A DNA stretch of 45,980 nucleotides. It comes from Candidatus Hydrogenedentota bacterium. GTDB lineage: Bacteria > Hydrogenedentota > Hydrogenedentia > Hydrogenedentales > CAITNO01. The notes below the pieces were generated by a model, which ran no database searches, was not told where the DNA came from, and worked only from the letters and a program-made list of their open reading frames with translations. The stretch lies in the NCBI GenBank assembly GCA_012730105.1, contig JAAYBJ010000067.1:1-45980 (forward strand), in the 5' to 3' direction. Shown in pieces: positions 8,816 to 17,024 of this stretch (position 1 is its first letter; the number at the start of each line of letters is the position of its first letter). The translations under genes and the position numbers were made by a program.

Positions 8816-9353
8816 ATTCGTTATCCTTCATTAAAGGTGAATGTATCGAATATTTACTATACCACTTTTCGTAACACCTTGCAAGTCTTAATTTGAAGCA
8901 TATCAAGGAAAACACGGCCAACAAAAATTTCTGCCTTACGAAGTACCTAATATTTGTGGGAGTTCTAACGACTCTGCCGGGAGGGCAGCAAAAGTTTGAT
9001 ATATGATGGAGTCCATCGTAGAGACTCTTATGACGCTGGTCATCGGTCAAACTAGACCTGGCTTTGAATGGCGTAGCGTTTGTTCCAAGACGACCTAATA
9101 ATTTCCTGAATGCAGCCGTCTGTTTCTTTTGAGACAAGATTTGCGTGATGGGGCGCAGGCGTCGCTCGGAAAAGAGATGGACTTGGTTGTCAGGCTGATT
9201 CAGAAAAGCATCAAGGATTTTCGGTGCGAGTTTCAGCAGGTTGCCCGTTTGGGTGACTCGTGCTCTGGACATGCCCAGATGCTTGGCCAAGTCAGTTTGA
9301 GTGGCATACGCATCATTTTCGAGAAGGTTTTTGAGGATGAACGCCTGTTTCAT
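8793..9353 (-). CDS. HTH protein (ParB/KorB-like HTH), probably a remnant
   Basis: Residues 1-90 resemble small HTH proteins of mobile elements: TQTDLAKHLGMSRARVTQ is a clear helix-turn-helix, followed by LLKLAPKILDAFL and SERRLRPITQI, an arrangement I know from recombinase-associated ParB/KorB-like proteins. The homologous part ends near base 9084; the following 96 residues are cysteine- and arginine-rich and look like read-through of non-coding DNA into the abiE promoter. Upstream of ATG 9353 the frame stays open to 9593 and reads plausibly (DCLPASERFTNFFDLAFW), but has no ATG or GTG start. I take this as a decayed gene. It could instead be a short live HTH protein starting at 9353 with an unusual tail. 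Confidence 0.4.
   Translation of the reverse strand: MKQAFILKNLLENDAYATQTDLAKHLGMSRARVTQTGNLLKLAPKILDAFLNQPDNQVHLFSERRLRPITQILSQKKQTAAFRKLLGRLGTNATPFKARSSLTDDQRHKSLYDGLHHISNFCCPPGRVVRTPTNIRYFVRQKFLLAVFSLICFKLRLARCYEKWYSKYSIHSPLMKDNEYECTAFV
8856..8884 (-). promoter_or_regulatory. abiE operon promoter
   Basis: Reading the minus strand, TTGCAA (8884-8879), a 17-bp spacer and TATAGT (8861-8856) form a near-consensus housekeeping promoter with an extended -10 (TGG before TATAGT). It lies about 40 bp before the abiEi start. The same extended -10 TGGTATAGT occurs upstream of the genes starting at 12315 and 44227. Confidence 0.62.
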
Positions 9354-9686
9354 AGGATTAACAACAGGGATGCTCGGTTTGTTTTGGATCGTAGTTGGTT
9401 TGCTATCCGCGGGTTCAATGGGCGATACGAAAAACTCGCCCTTATGCAGTCTCGAAAGGTCAATCCAGAACGCCAGATCGAAAAAGTTCGTAAATCTTTC
9501 GGACGCGGGGAGGCAGTCTTTTCCCGATACCTCTGGCCTCGGTTTTAGTTTACGCGACTTGCACCGCCCCCCTACCCCTGCTGTACGCTCATATTATGAG
9601 ACCGTTGAAACCTGCAACCGGGAGGAACCGTTTCGAACCATTTCAAGATATCCAAGAGCATACATTGTCGGCAAATCATCCCAAGA

Positions 9687-10253
9687 GTGAGTACGATTAT
9701 GGCGAGTTCTCCTTTTCCCCAGAGTTTCTGGGTTCACGACGGGCTTTTGTGCGCCGGATGTTACCCCGGTGATCTGGACCCTGCAACGCGTGATGTAAAA
9801 CTGTGTGGTCTGATAGCGTGTGGCATCCGGCGCGTTGTAAATCTGATGGAAGCAAATGAGCGAAGCTACGGCGGGCTTCCTTTCGAGCCTTACCTGGAAC
9901 GTTTACACGAATTGGCCTTTGATAGAGAGGTCCGCGTCGAATGCTTGAACCTGCCCATCCCGGACGCCCGCGCTCCGCTGCCTGCGGCACTCCAAGAAAT
10001 TCTGGAACTAATCGAAAGGGGGCTGCGAGAAGAAATTCCTACCTACTTGCATTGTTGGGGCGGCCACGGGCGGACCGGAACGGTTGTCGCCTGCCACTTG
10101 ATTCAACAAGGCTGTACGGCGCAAGAGGCGATTGACAAGGTTCTTGCGCTGCGTGCCGGCCTGCCCAAAAACCACTATCCCTTCGAAGGCGATCAGGAGC
10201 GTTTCATCCGATCCTGGCACACGAAAGGGGTAAAACCAAGGGGGCTTTCATGA
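9687..10253 (+). CDS. Dual-specificity/tyrosine-type phosphatase
   Basis: A 188-residue protein with the cysteine-phosphatase P-loop HCWGGHGRTGT (Cys123, Arg129, counted from the GTG at 9687), preceded by the general-acid loop IPD (about residue 93). The fold matches cytoplasmic DSP/PTP-like enzymes; N-terminal PQSFWVHDGLLCAGCYPGDLDP is typical of bacterial members that begin with a short strand. It should hydrolyse a phosphomonoester (phosphotyrosine, or a nucleotide or sugar phosphate). No signal peptide is seen. It overlaps the next gene by 4 bp (ATGA), so the pair is co-translated. The start is uncertain: GTG 9687 or ATG 9699, neither with a strong Shine-Dalgarno. Its place beside BREX and AbiE suggests a signalling or defence accessory role, which is inference. 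Confidence 0.8.
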   Translation: MSTIMASSPFPQSFWVHDGLLCAGCYPGDLDPATRDVKLCGLIACGIRRVVNLMEANERSYGGLPFEPYLERLHELAFDREVRVECLNLPIPDARAPLPAALQEILELIERGLREEIPTYLHCWGGHGRTGTVVACHLIQQGCTAQEAIDKVLALRAGLPKNHYPFEGDQERFIRSWHTKGVKPRGLS

Positions 10254-11407
10254 TCGACTTGTTACTCGAGCATGCTGAGGAACCCGGTTGCGAAGGGAAG
10301 TTTCTAAACGCGCTTTCGGATCACATCACCGCCGTTGAAAAATCAGCAAGGACAGGAGATCGTCGGCAGGTGGCGCGGATTGAGGCTGAACTCCAGGCAC
10401 AGCCCGAAGACTCGTTTCATTTCGACCGGGATGAAACCGGAATCTTGCGCACAGGGGAGACGCGTTTCTCTGTTGGCCGTTTCGAGGCCGTCTCCATCAG
10501 CGATTTGCAGCGGCGTGCGATAGCGGTTCGGGAAAAAGTCACCGGCGGTCGCGTGCGTCTCTTCATTCTCGATGGCGTATCGCCCGCCACGGATATCGGC
10601 AGCCTCCAAGCCACCGCAGGTCCAGAAACCCTTTTTCAGGTCGCGTCGCAGTTCAACTGCCTGGAATCCCCCGGGCCTTACATCACCTCTGTCGCGAACT
10701 ACTTCAACGATCCGACACAAGGTCCACGGGCTTCTATTTCCGCGTTTCCGGGCACATTGTTGCGGCATTACGCCGCGCCAGGCAAAGACGGAGAACGTTT
10801 CGTCCAGACGAATAACGAGCGGCAAATCAACCTGCTCGAAGCCGTCTGTTCACCGGGCGTCGCGGAGGTCCGTAACGGGTATCTCACCTCCTCAGGCATT
10901 TCAGATCGACTCGCCTTCATTAATGCCCTGGAGCGTCGTTTCGAGGAAATCCGCGTTGGCATGCACGAAGATGTGCCTGTCGTTTTGGGGTATAACTGGG
11001 ATGGCGCCGTGCGGGGCGAGCGCCGCATTGGGCAGGTATTCACCTCGACCTTTGCCGGCGGCGGCTACAGTAGATCAAACGATACGGAGTATCGTGAAAT
11101 TTGCATTAACTTGTTGCGTGCCGCGTATCTGGGAACGCTTCTCGCCGCAGTCGTCCTCAGACGGTCTAACGTCGTACTCACCCTTATTGGAGGCGGAGTA
11201 TTCGGCAACCCGATTCCCCTGATCTGGGAAGCGATACAGTGGGCGTTGCATGAAGTGGAACCACTGATGTGTGAGGAGATGAATGTCGTGCTGAATGGCC
11301 GAAACCTCGGCGACCATATTAGTCTTGATACGCTCCTGCCCGCAATACGAGCGAGGGGCGGCGCAATGGTACAGTTTGGCCCGAGAGGCATTTCTGTTCG
11401 GCACTGA
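10250..11407 (+). CDS. Macrodomain-like conserved protein, phosphatase partner
   Basis: A 385-residue cytoplasmic protein translationally coupled to the phosphatase. The middle and end recall a conserved family I associate with macrodomain-like folds: TLFQVASQFNCLE, a DPTQGPRASISAFPGTLLRHY segment, and near the C-terminus VVLTLIGGGVFGNP followed by helix IPLIWEAIQWAL, like the glycine-rich phosphate loop of macrodomains. Macrodomains bind or hydrolyse ADP-ribose and related nucleotides. The first 100 residues or so are a separate helical region. Linking a phosphatase to an ADP-ribose-type binder suggests processing of a phosphorylated nucleotide or of ADP-ribosylated substrate, but no substrate can be read from sequence. 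The family name is from memory of its motifs and needs profile confirmation. Confidence 0.6.
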   Translation: MIDLLLEHAEEPGCEGKFLNALSDHITAVEKSARTGDRRQVARIEAELQAQPEDSFHFDRDETGILRTGETRFSVGRFEAVSISDLQRRAIAVREKVTGGRVRLFILDGVSPATDIGSLQATAGPETLFQVASQFNCLESPGPYITSVANYFNDPTQGPRASISAFPGTLLRHYAAPGKDGERFVQTNNERQINLLEAVCSPGVAEVRNGYLTSSGISDRLAFINALERRFEEIRVGMHEDVPVVLGYNWDGAVRGERRIGQVFTSTFAGGGYSRSNDTEYREICINLLRAAYLGTLLAAVVLRRSNVVLTLIGGGVFGNPIPLIWEAIQWALHEVEPLMCEEMNVVLNGRNLGDHISLDTLLPAIRARGGAMVQFGPRGISVRH

Positions 11408-11429
11408 ACCCCAAAATGGGAGTCGGCAT

Positions 11430-11461
11430 ATAACAGCGCAGTTATGGGCTGTTATCTGCGC
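11430..11461. other. Two overlapping hairpins (alternative or pseudoknot-like)
   Basis: ATAACAGC (11430-11437) pairs with GCTGTTAT (11448-11455), and GCGCAG (11436-11441) pairs with CTGCGC (11456-11461). The stems overlap by two bases, so they are alternatives or a trimmed pseudoknot. They lie just after the macrodomain-like gene and could act as a terminator, though there is no T-run. Confidence 0.3.
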
Positions 11462-11568
11462 GCGTCAGGACCGTGGAGAAGACGCATGTCTTCAATTTTG
11501 TACGGTTCATTTCATGTTGCGCAGCACAGCCATTGACCATCCACCGTATGCAGCAACGCAGCAACGCA

Positions 11569-12315
11569 TTACCGCTTCATCAGCGCGAAAACACCCCAGC
11601 CCAGGTATTCACGCGTGTACTTAACATAGCGCTCAGGTTCCGAGGTCAGTTGGGCTCGAATCTCTTTCGCCAGTTCGTCTTCGGGATTGGCTTCAAGCCA
11701 TCGACGCATGGTGAGCCATTTGGCCGCCTCGTATCTGTCCCAGCCGTCCTGATCCGCCAGAACCATCTCAACGACGTCATAGCCGAGGTGTCCGAAAAAC
11801 GCGAGTAGTTCTGGAAGCGGGAGATAGTCGGCGATGGAGCCGACAAGGCACCCCTTCGCAACCTCTTCCGTCGGCGGTAGCTGCCGCCAGTAGGGCTCGC
11901 CGATGAGGATGATCCCCCCGGTGCACAGGCTCCGCGCCAGCAGTTCGATAGTGCCGGCGACTCCCCCACCGATCCAGGTGGCGCCGACACAAGCCGCCAC
12001 GTCGACCTTCTCGTCAGAAACATAGCCCGCGGCATCACCATGGATGAACTTGACCTGATCGGCCACGCCGAGTTCTTCAGCGCGGCGTTTCGCTTGCTCC
12101 GTGAACAACGGACTCATGTCGATGCCAGTGCCGATGATTCCGTAATCACGTGCCCAGGTACACAGCATCTCGCCTGAACCGCTGCCGAGGTCAAGCACTC
12201 GGGCCCCCGTTTCCAGACGCAGCGCCGCGCCGAGCGAGGCGAACTTTTCGGGTGTGAAGGGGTTATGGATGCGGTGAGCACTTTCGGTAATGTTGAAGAT
12301 CCGTGGAATGTCCAT
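11569..12315 (-). CDS. Class I SAM-dependent methyltransferase
   Basis: A 248-residue Rossmann-type methyltransferase. Motif I is RVLDLGSGSGEML, followed by GTGIDMSPLF at strand 2, DQVKFIHGDAAGY at the acidic loop, and VDVAACVGATWIGGG at strand 4. The C-terminal part (GGIILIGEPYWRQLPP and the following helices) resembles small-molecule methyltransferases annotated only as SAM-dependent. The reading frame extends to 12492, but the ATG at 12315 (MDIPRIFNI) is preceded by AAGGAG and begins the conserved part. The substrate is not recognisable. The gene stands alone, divergent from the SGNH-DUF1080 gene, with a 347-bp intergenic region that has candidate promoters in both directions. Confidence 0.85.
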   Translation of the reverse strand: MDIPRIFNITESAHRIHNPFTPEKFASLGAALRLETGARVLDLGSGSGEMLCTWARDYGIIGTGIDMSPLFTEQAKRRAEELGVADQVKFIHGDAAGYVSDEKVDVAACVGATWIGGGVAGTIELLARSLCTGGIILIGEPYWRQLPPTEEVAKGCLVGSIADYLPLPELLAFFGHLGYDVVEMVLADQDGWDRYEAAKWLTMRRWLEANPEDELAKEIRAQLTSEPERYVKYTREYLGWGVFALMKR

Positions 12316-12503
12316 TGTGGAAACGCTCCTTATACGTTTGGATAGCGTATAGATTCCGTCACGGCCTACTATACATCCCCGACAGCGCTTTCCCCCTCCC
12401 GGTATATGGTCTGCGCGCGGTCGTACTGCACATCGGTCACTAACCGGAGAAACCTGATGTGAATGATGCCACAGGTGCTGTTTGAGGATCAATTGGCAGG
12501 GGT

Positions 12504-12552
12504 ACTATACCAAACTTTCTGCTTAACCCGCCTGCCGATGTTTTGCTATACT
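12504..12552. promoter_or_regulatory. Divergent extended -10 elements between methyltransferase and SGNH gene
   Basis: On the plus strand TGCTATACT at 12544-12552 is a good extended -10 for the gene starting at 12663. On the minus strand TGGTATAGT, with TATAGT at 12509-12504, points towards the methyltransferase. Matching -35 boxes are weak in both cases. A further minus-strand TATAGT at 12373-12368 is closer to the methyltransferase start. The rest of 12316-12662 shows no gene. Confidence 0.45.
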
Positions 12553-12662
12553 CTTCTCACGCAGGTAAAATGTCACGGATTCTACGCTCGTCATGGCAGT
12601 TATCCTAGTAACCGTTTCGGCGCGAAACGGATCACCCCTCGAACAAAGAAAGGTACGTAATA

Positions 12663-13979
12663 ATGCAGCAACGGAATTGGTGGTTGAAGAAGGCACTGGT
12701 CTTACTCCTGTGTGTGATGTTTCTGGCGAATCCGATATTCGCCGCATCAACGGTCACACCGGCCGACAAGATGGGCGAAGAATGGTGGGCGAATCGCCAT
12801 GCGAGCATACTCGAACGGGTGAAGGAGGGCAACGTAGATCTAATCCTTCTGGGCGACTCGATCAACCACGGCTGGGAAAATGACGGTAAGGAGGTGTTTG
12901 AGAAATACTATGGACGCCGCAACGCCGTTAACATGGGTTTTGGCGGCGACAGGACGGAACATGTCCTGTGGCGGCTTGACAACGGCGAAGTAGACGGCAT
13001 CTCGCCGAAGGTGGTGTCCCTCATGATCGGCACCAATAATGCCGGGGACAATACGGCGGAAGAGATCGGCGCGGGCATCATTGCCATCGTCAAGAAACTC
13101 CGCGAAAAGCTGCCCGATACGAAGGTGCTGCTCCTGGCCATCTTCCCGCGCAACGAGAAGCCCGGCGAGTTGCGCGATAAACTGGCGAAAGCCAGCGCCA
13201 TCGCGGCCGAAATCGCCGACGGCGACATGATCCACTATCTCGACATCGGCAAGGTCTTCTTGACGGAAGACGGTACGCTGACGAAGGAAATCATGCCTGA
13301 CGCCCTCCATCCCAACGCGTACAGCTACGGGTTGTGGGCGGCCGCCGTTGAACCGAAAATTGCCGAATTGATGGGCGAAGCGGTTCCTCCAGCCGGATTC
13401 CGGGCCCTGTTTAACGGCTTGGATCTACGCGGCTGGAAGGGTCTTGTGGAGGACCCGAAGAAACGTGCAGAAATGACGCCTGAAGCATTGGCGGCGAAAC
13501 AGGTCGAGGCCGATGAGCGGATGCGGGCGCATTGGAAGGTTGAAGACGGCGCTCTGGTATTTGACGGGGGTGGCGACAGTCTTTGCACGGACCGCAACTA
13601 CGGGGATTTCGAACTGCTCGTGGACTGGAAGATTCTCGAAAAGGGCGACAGCGGGATTTATCTGCGCGGCTCGCCCCAAGTGCAGATCTGGGACACTGCC
13701 CAGTGGCCGGAAGGCTCAGGCGGTCTGTACAACAACAAAGAAAATCCCAGCAAACCGATTAAATGCGCCGACAACCCCATCAAAGAATGGAACTCCTTCC
13801 GCATCAAGATGGTGGGCGACAAGGTTACAGTCCACCTGAACGGCGAACTTGTCGTGGATAATGTGACCATGGAAAACTATTGGGAACGGGACAAACCGAT
13901 CTACCCCACCGGCCAGATTGAACTCCAAAACCACGGCAATACGTTGTGGTTCAAGAACGTGTTCATCAAAGAACTATAA
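12663..13979 (+). CDS. Secreted SGNH hydrolase fused to DUF1080 (3-keto-disaccharide hydrolase-type) domain
   Basis: A 438-residue exported protein. Residues 1-28 form a Sec signal peptide (LKKALVLLLCVMFLANPIFAAS). Residues 45-235 form an SGNH/GDSL hydrolase: block I GDSINHGW, block II GFGGDRTEHVLWR, block III GTNN, and block V DALHPN with the catalytic Asp-His. Residues 245-437 form a DUF1080/concanavalin-like domain (FRALFNGLDLRGWKG at its start, then YGDFELLVDWKI, GDSGIYLRG, and LQNHG near the end), a family now linked to 3-keto-glycoside hydrolysis. The combination suggests deacetylation coupled to glycan cleavage or binding outside the cytoplasm. The start has AAGG upstream. It is monocistronic, with an extended -10 at 12544 and a terminator at 14002. 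Confidence 0.9.
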   Translation: MQQRNWWLKKALVLLLCVMFLANPIFAASTVTPADKMGEEWWANRHASILERVKEGNVDLILLGDSINHGWENDGKEVFEKYYGRRNAVNMGFGGDRTEHVLWRLDNGEVDGISPKVVSLMIGTNNAGDNTAEEIGAGIIAIVKKLREKLPDTKVLLLAIFPRNEKPGELRDKLAKASAIAAEIADGDMIHYLDIGKVFLTEDGTLTKEIMPDALHPNAYSYGLWAAAVEPKIAELMGEAVPPAGFRALFNGLDLRGWKGLVEDPKKRAEMTPEALAAKQVEADERMRAHWKVEDGALVFDGGGDSLCTDRNYGDFELLVDWKILEKGDSGIYLRGSPQVQIWDTAQWPEGSGGLYNNKENPSKPIKCADNPIKEWNSFRIKMVGDKVTVHLNGELVVDNVTMENYWERDKPIYPTGQIELQNHGNTLWFKNVFIKEL

Positions 13980-14001
13980 CGGGGCCATCCATATGAATAA
14001 C

Positions 14002-14038
14002 GGGCGCGACCCAGTCCCCGGATTGGGATGCGCCCTTT
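14002..14038 (+). terminator. Rho-independent terminator after SGNH-DUF1080 gene
   Basis: GGGCGC (14002-14007) pairs with GCGCCC (14030-14035); inner CCCA pairs with TGGG; a TTT run follows. It sits about 20 bp after the stop codon. Confidence 0.55.
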
Positions 14039-14049
14039 GTCACATCATA

Positions 14050-14058
14050 TGTTATAAT
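14050..14058 (+). promoter_or_regulatory. Extended -10 promoter for DUF4160-DUF2442 pair
   Basis: TGTTATAAT is a perfect -10 (TATAAT at 14053-14058) with the TGn extension, 54 bp before the start codon at 14112. No convincing -35 at 17 bp, as is common for extended -10 promoters. Confidence 0.5.
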
Positions 14059-14111
14059 AGTGCCAATCATCTGAGGATATATGCTCCTCAATGCAGTAAA
14101 GGACCGTATAC

Positions 14112-14378
14112 ATGCCAACGATTTCTATGTTCTATGGAATAATCATTCGTATGTATTACGCTCCCGGGGAACATAATCCACCACATTTTCATGTTTACTA
14201 TAACGAGTACAAGGCCACGGTCTCTATCGATTCTATAGAGGTTATGCAAGGCGAACTTCCACGACGCCAGCTGCGTCTTGTTCAAGCCTGGGCTGAATTA
14301 CATTTGGATGAACTGAGGGCAGATTGGCAACTTGCCGCAAACGGAGAAGAGCCATGTCGTATTCCGCCACTTCAATAA
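14112..14378 (+). CDS. DUF4160 family protein
   Basis: An 88-residue protein with the DUF4160 signature: MPTISMFYGIIIRMYY at the start, then EHNPPHFHVYYNEYKATVSI, and the C-terminal WAELHLDELRADW. The histidine-rich PPHFHV segment is the family hallmark. The function is unknown; these proteins are nearly always encoded next to DUF2442 proteins and the pair has been suggested to behave as a toxin-antitoxin-like module. AAAGGA lies 8 bp before the ATG. It overlaps the DUF2442 gene by 25 bp. Confidence 0.85.
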   Translation: MPTISMFYGIIIRMYYAPGEHNPPHFHVYYNEYKATVSIDSIEVMQGELPRRQLRLVQAWAELHLDELRADWQLAANGEEPCRIPPLQ

Positions 14379-14635
14379 AGCAGGGTGCCCGGACTTATCC
14401 CGGCGTGAAGCGGGTTACCACCGCAGAGAATTACCGGCTTATACTTGAATTTGATAATGAAGAAAAGAGAGTTTTCGACCTTACCCCCTTGCTGAAGGTG
14501 GGCCGGTTTCAGACATTGGTCTCGCCTGAATTGTTCAACAGGGTCAGTGTCGTATTTGATACCGTCGAGTGGGAAAACGGATTGGATCTGGACCCCGAGT
14601 ATCTGTACCACAAGAGCATTCCGTTGTCACAGTAA
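14354..14635 (+). CDS. DUF2442 family protein
   Basis: A 93-residue protein with the DUF2442 pattern: PGVKRVTTAENYRLILEFDNEEKRVFDLTPLL, then GRFQTLVSPELFNRVSV and a WENGLDLDPEYLY ending. The ATG at 14354 is preceded by GGAGA with 6-bp spacing and is chosen over an in-frame ATG at 14324 that would overlap the upstream gene more deeply. DUF2442 proteins are small, possibly nucleic-acid-binding partners of DUF4160 proteins; no biochemical role is established to my knowledge. Co-translated with the preceding gene. Confidence 0.85.
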   Translation: MSYSATSIKQGARTYPGVKRVTTAENYRLILEFDNEEKRVFDLTPLLKVGRFQTLVSPELFNRVSVVFDTVEWENGLDLDPEYLYHKSIPLSQ

Positions 14636-14879
14636 AAAGTACTGCCCCCCCTTGCTTCCAGGTTATTAAGTACTTATCCCGATCTCACTGTCAAATAATG
14701 ATGATCTTGTCTTCTCTGGATTGGGCCTATTCTGGGGGGACTATTCCGGGGACATGATACCTATCTCTAGAGTATCGTCTTCTTTTTTATGCGGCACTTT
14801 ACCAGATCCTCCGGCAAGAGGGAAGTCGCTACGAGCGCTTCCATGGTACGAGCGTACTGCACACCTATAAAAAACCGAC

Positions 14880-15914
14880 TCAGAGATATCGCTCGATTTC
14901 CTTCCACACCTGCAGTACATCCAGGGGCTGGAAAACCGGTTTGGCGAATTCGCGGCGGCACAGTTCGTAGATGGCCTTGTTGTAGGGCGCATAGACGCCG
15001 ACCTTTTCTGCGAGTCCAACAAAATAACCGTTGATGGATTCCAGTTCGGACTGGGAGTTTTTCCGTTGTATCACATCCTGGGCCATACTGCTCATGACCA
15101 TTTTTGCAAGATTCTTTTTGAACAGGGGCCGCGTCAACACCTGGGGCAGGGTGGCACTGGCCCGCAGGAGCAGCCAGGAGGGCATGCCGCCAATTTTGCA
15201 TTCCCTTAGCCCGGCAGCTCGGGCTATCCGCACGCCCTCGAACAACAGGTTGGACAGGATGCGCTGCAGCAGGGCATAGGATGATATCGGCTTGACCCCG
15301 TGGCCGACCAGGGTGGTAACTGAATTCGTCAGGTTGATAATCAGTTTTGAATGGGCCACATCGGCCAGATGTGTGGTTACCGGTGTTTCCACGCCCAGGT
15401 TAAACAGCGCGGCGACGGAAGCCACCTCGTCCCGCAACGCGTTGTCGGGCGTGCCCAAAATAACCGGGCCCCGCTTCTGGTAACCAACCAGCCCCGGCTC
15501 ATCCATCCAGGTATTGTAGCCGATGACGCCATAGACAATGCGTGAGAAGTATTTTGGAAGAACCACCTGGTTTTCGACGCCATTCTGCAAGGCAACAATA
15601 ACGGGGCTATCACCGAGTTTGTCTTTGATGAGATGGGCCACCCCATCCAGGCTGTAGTTTTTCACGGCAAGGATAAGGATATCCGCGTTGGGCCGTTCGG
15701 AAAGGTCATCAATCACTTTAATGTCTACATGCAGTACCGTCTCTTTACGGCGTCCCCCTTCATACAGGGTAAGCCCCCGGGTTTTCATGGCCGCTGCGAT
15801 ATCCCCCTGATCCAAGAAACAGATGTCTTCGTATTTATCCGCAATCCATCCGCCCACGGTAGCCCCCACGGGTCCCACGCCAAAGACAACCACCTCCGGA
15901 CCATTCTTTTTCAT
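14880..15914 (-). CDS. Ketopantoate reductase-like dehydrogenase (ApbA/PanE family)
   Basis: A 344-residue NAD(P)-dependent reductase. The N-terminus carries the Rossmann motif VVVFGVGPVGATVGGW, followed by ILILAVKNYSLD and VIVALQNGVENQ, the standard motifs of the 2-dehydropantoate 2-reductase family. The C-terminal domain has AHSKLIINLTNSV, with the family's catalytic-type Lys and Asn, and a long helical bundle ending near KNSQSELESINGYFVGLAEKVGVYAPYN, again typical. It is longer than PanE (about 300 residues). The start at 15914 has AGGAG upstream; an alternative start at 15977 would run into the upstream gene. It follows the acetoacetate-decarboxylase-like gene by 16 bp, so it may reduce a 2-keto acid made in the same pathway rather than serve pantothenate synthesis. 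Confidence 0.82.
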   Translation of the reverse strand: MKKNGPEVVVFGVGPVGATVGGWIADKYEDICFLDQGDIAAAMKTRGLTLYEGGRRKETVLHVDIKVIDDLSERPNADILILAVKNYSLDGVAHLIKDKLGDSPVIVALQNGVENQVVLPKYFSRIVYGVIGYNTWMDEPGLVGYQKRGPVILGTPDNALRDEVASVAALFNLGVETPVTTHLADVAHSKLIINLTNSVTTLVGHGVKPISSYALLQRILSNLLFEGVRIARAAGLRECKIGGMPSWLLLRASATLPQVLTRPLFKKNLAKMVMSSMAQDVIQRKNSQSELESINGYFVGLAEKVGVYAPYNKAIYELCRREFAKPVFQPLDVLQVWKEIERYL

Positions 15915-15930
15915 AATTTTCCGCTCCTGA

Positions 15931-16815
15931 TCAGGCGAAGTTGATGGGCGATCTATACTCCGGGTTGGGCAGGTCAAAACAGCTGGATATGCTTTTGGCG
16001 AATCGGAACTGAAAGGGATGTTCTTCCAGTTCCAGTTCCTTTAACACACGTCCCGAAGGAGTATCGCCCAATTTCAGATAAGGCCGGTCAGACGGCGCGT
16101 TCCTCTTGAACATCTGTCCCATATATTTTGTGACATTAAATCGACCCTGGAAACAGGTCCGGCTTTGGAGCAGGCTATCCCCCAAACGCGAATACAGGTT
16201 CGAGGAAACATCGAAGTCGGTCGGCGTCCCTTCCATGGGCACACGCAGTTCGAAATAGGGCTCGCCGGAGGCTTCCCGCGCCGTCGTAACGCAATCGCCG
16301 CCTTCCTCAACGATGTCTATTTCCTGGACCACCTTCGGCAATCCCCATAGTTTGAGGCCCCGAATCTGGTTTTCCAGGGAGGTCACCGGCATGGAGAAAA
16401 CATAGTACCCGAAACAAGGGAACAGGTTTGTAACGAGCGGCAGAATGGGCACATTCAGCTTCGGATTTACCATAACCGGCAGGGTCATCGCGATTTCATT
16501 GTAAGGCGCGACGCCCAGCACGCGCTTGTACTCATAACAGGAAAATACCACCGGAGCCCGTCCGCGCGTAACTTTCACCGGTTTCATGATCGGATGCGGC
16601 ATCAGTGCGGCCGCCTTTTCATAGGGGCACAAATAAATGGCGATCGCGCAGGTTACATCGCCATACAATGTGGGAAAACTGTAATTCTTCGAAACCGTCT
16701 CATTGAGTTGAAGCGGTTTCGGTGCATGACGCAGATTAAAACGCCTGAAAAAAGCATTGTCAAACTCGGCGCCATTATCCAGGAGCGCCTCATCGATTTC
16801 AAAGGTGGCTTTCAT
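15931..16815 (-). CDS. Acetoacetate decarboxylase-like protein
   Basis: A 294-residue protein resembling the acetoacetate decarboxylase superfamily: APVVFSCYEYKRV, YNEIAMTLPVMVN, and the core GYYVFSMPVTSLENQIRGLKLWGLPKVVQEIDI, where family members place the GxxxWGxPK motif. Members decarboxylate or otherwise act on beta-keto and 2-keto acids through a lysine Schiff base. Which lysine would serve here (K in GLKLWG or in GLPKV) is unclear, so a non-decarboxylating relative is possible. AAGGGA precedes the ATG by 8 bp. It is first in an operon with the ketopantoate-reductase-like gene. Confidence 0.75.
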   Translation of the reverse strand: MKATFEIDEALLDNGAEFDNAFFRRFNLRHAPKPLQLNETVSKNYSFPTLYGDVTCAIAIYLCPYEKAAALMPHPIMKPVKVTRGRAPVVFSCYEYKRVLGVAPYNEIAMTLPVMVNPKLNVPILPLVTNLFPCFGYYVFSMPVTSLENQIRGLKLWGLPKVVQEIDIVEEGGDCVTTAREASGEPYFELRVPMEGTPTDFDVSSNLYSRLGDSLLQSRTCFQGRFNVTKYMGQMFKRNAPSDRPYLKLGDTPSGRVLKELELEEHPFQFRFAKSISSCFDLPNPEYRSPINFA

Positions 16816-16850
16816 TGCATGTCCCTTCGGTTACACCGCTCTCGCAAAAC

Positions 16851-16924
16851 AGGGACTACGAAATAGCAGTATCTGCCAAACGGTTTACCCGCAACAATCG
16901 CGGACTATTTGGCAGTCAGTCCCT
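16851..16924. repeat. Nested inverted repeat (REP-like) upstream of ADC-like gene
   Basis: AGGGACT (16851-16857) pairs with AGTCCCT (16918-16924), and CTGCCAAA (16873-16880) pairs with TTTGGCAG (16908-16915). The GGGACTG-type core recurs at 18100-18112 (GGGGTCAGTCCCT). It may be a REP-like element or a bidirectional terminator between the 17025 and 16815 gene ends. Confidence 0.45.
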
Positions 16925-17024
16925 CTTTTGCTCTGTCTTTTTATTCGCGTTTAGTCATACAAAGTTTTTCATCTGGCAAGGCAACTGAAAAAGTTTATTC
17001 GTTGCGCAACACGGTCGCGCAGGG

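Noticed and set aside
9129-9548. Plus-strand 139-codon frame opposite the HTH remnant
   Set aside because: The minus strand shows a clear HTH motif; this frame is its shadow.
9597-9770. Short plus-strand frame beginning MRPLKPATGRN upstream of the phosphatase
   Set aside because: Overlaps the phosphatase out of frame, ends after about 57 codons, and shows no family resemblance.
12316-12492. 59-residue N-terminal extension of the methyltransferase
   Set aside because: The extension has no family similarity and AAGGAG marks the ATG at 12315.
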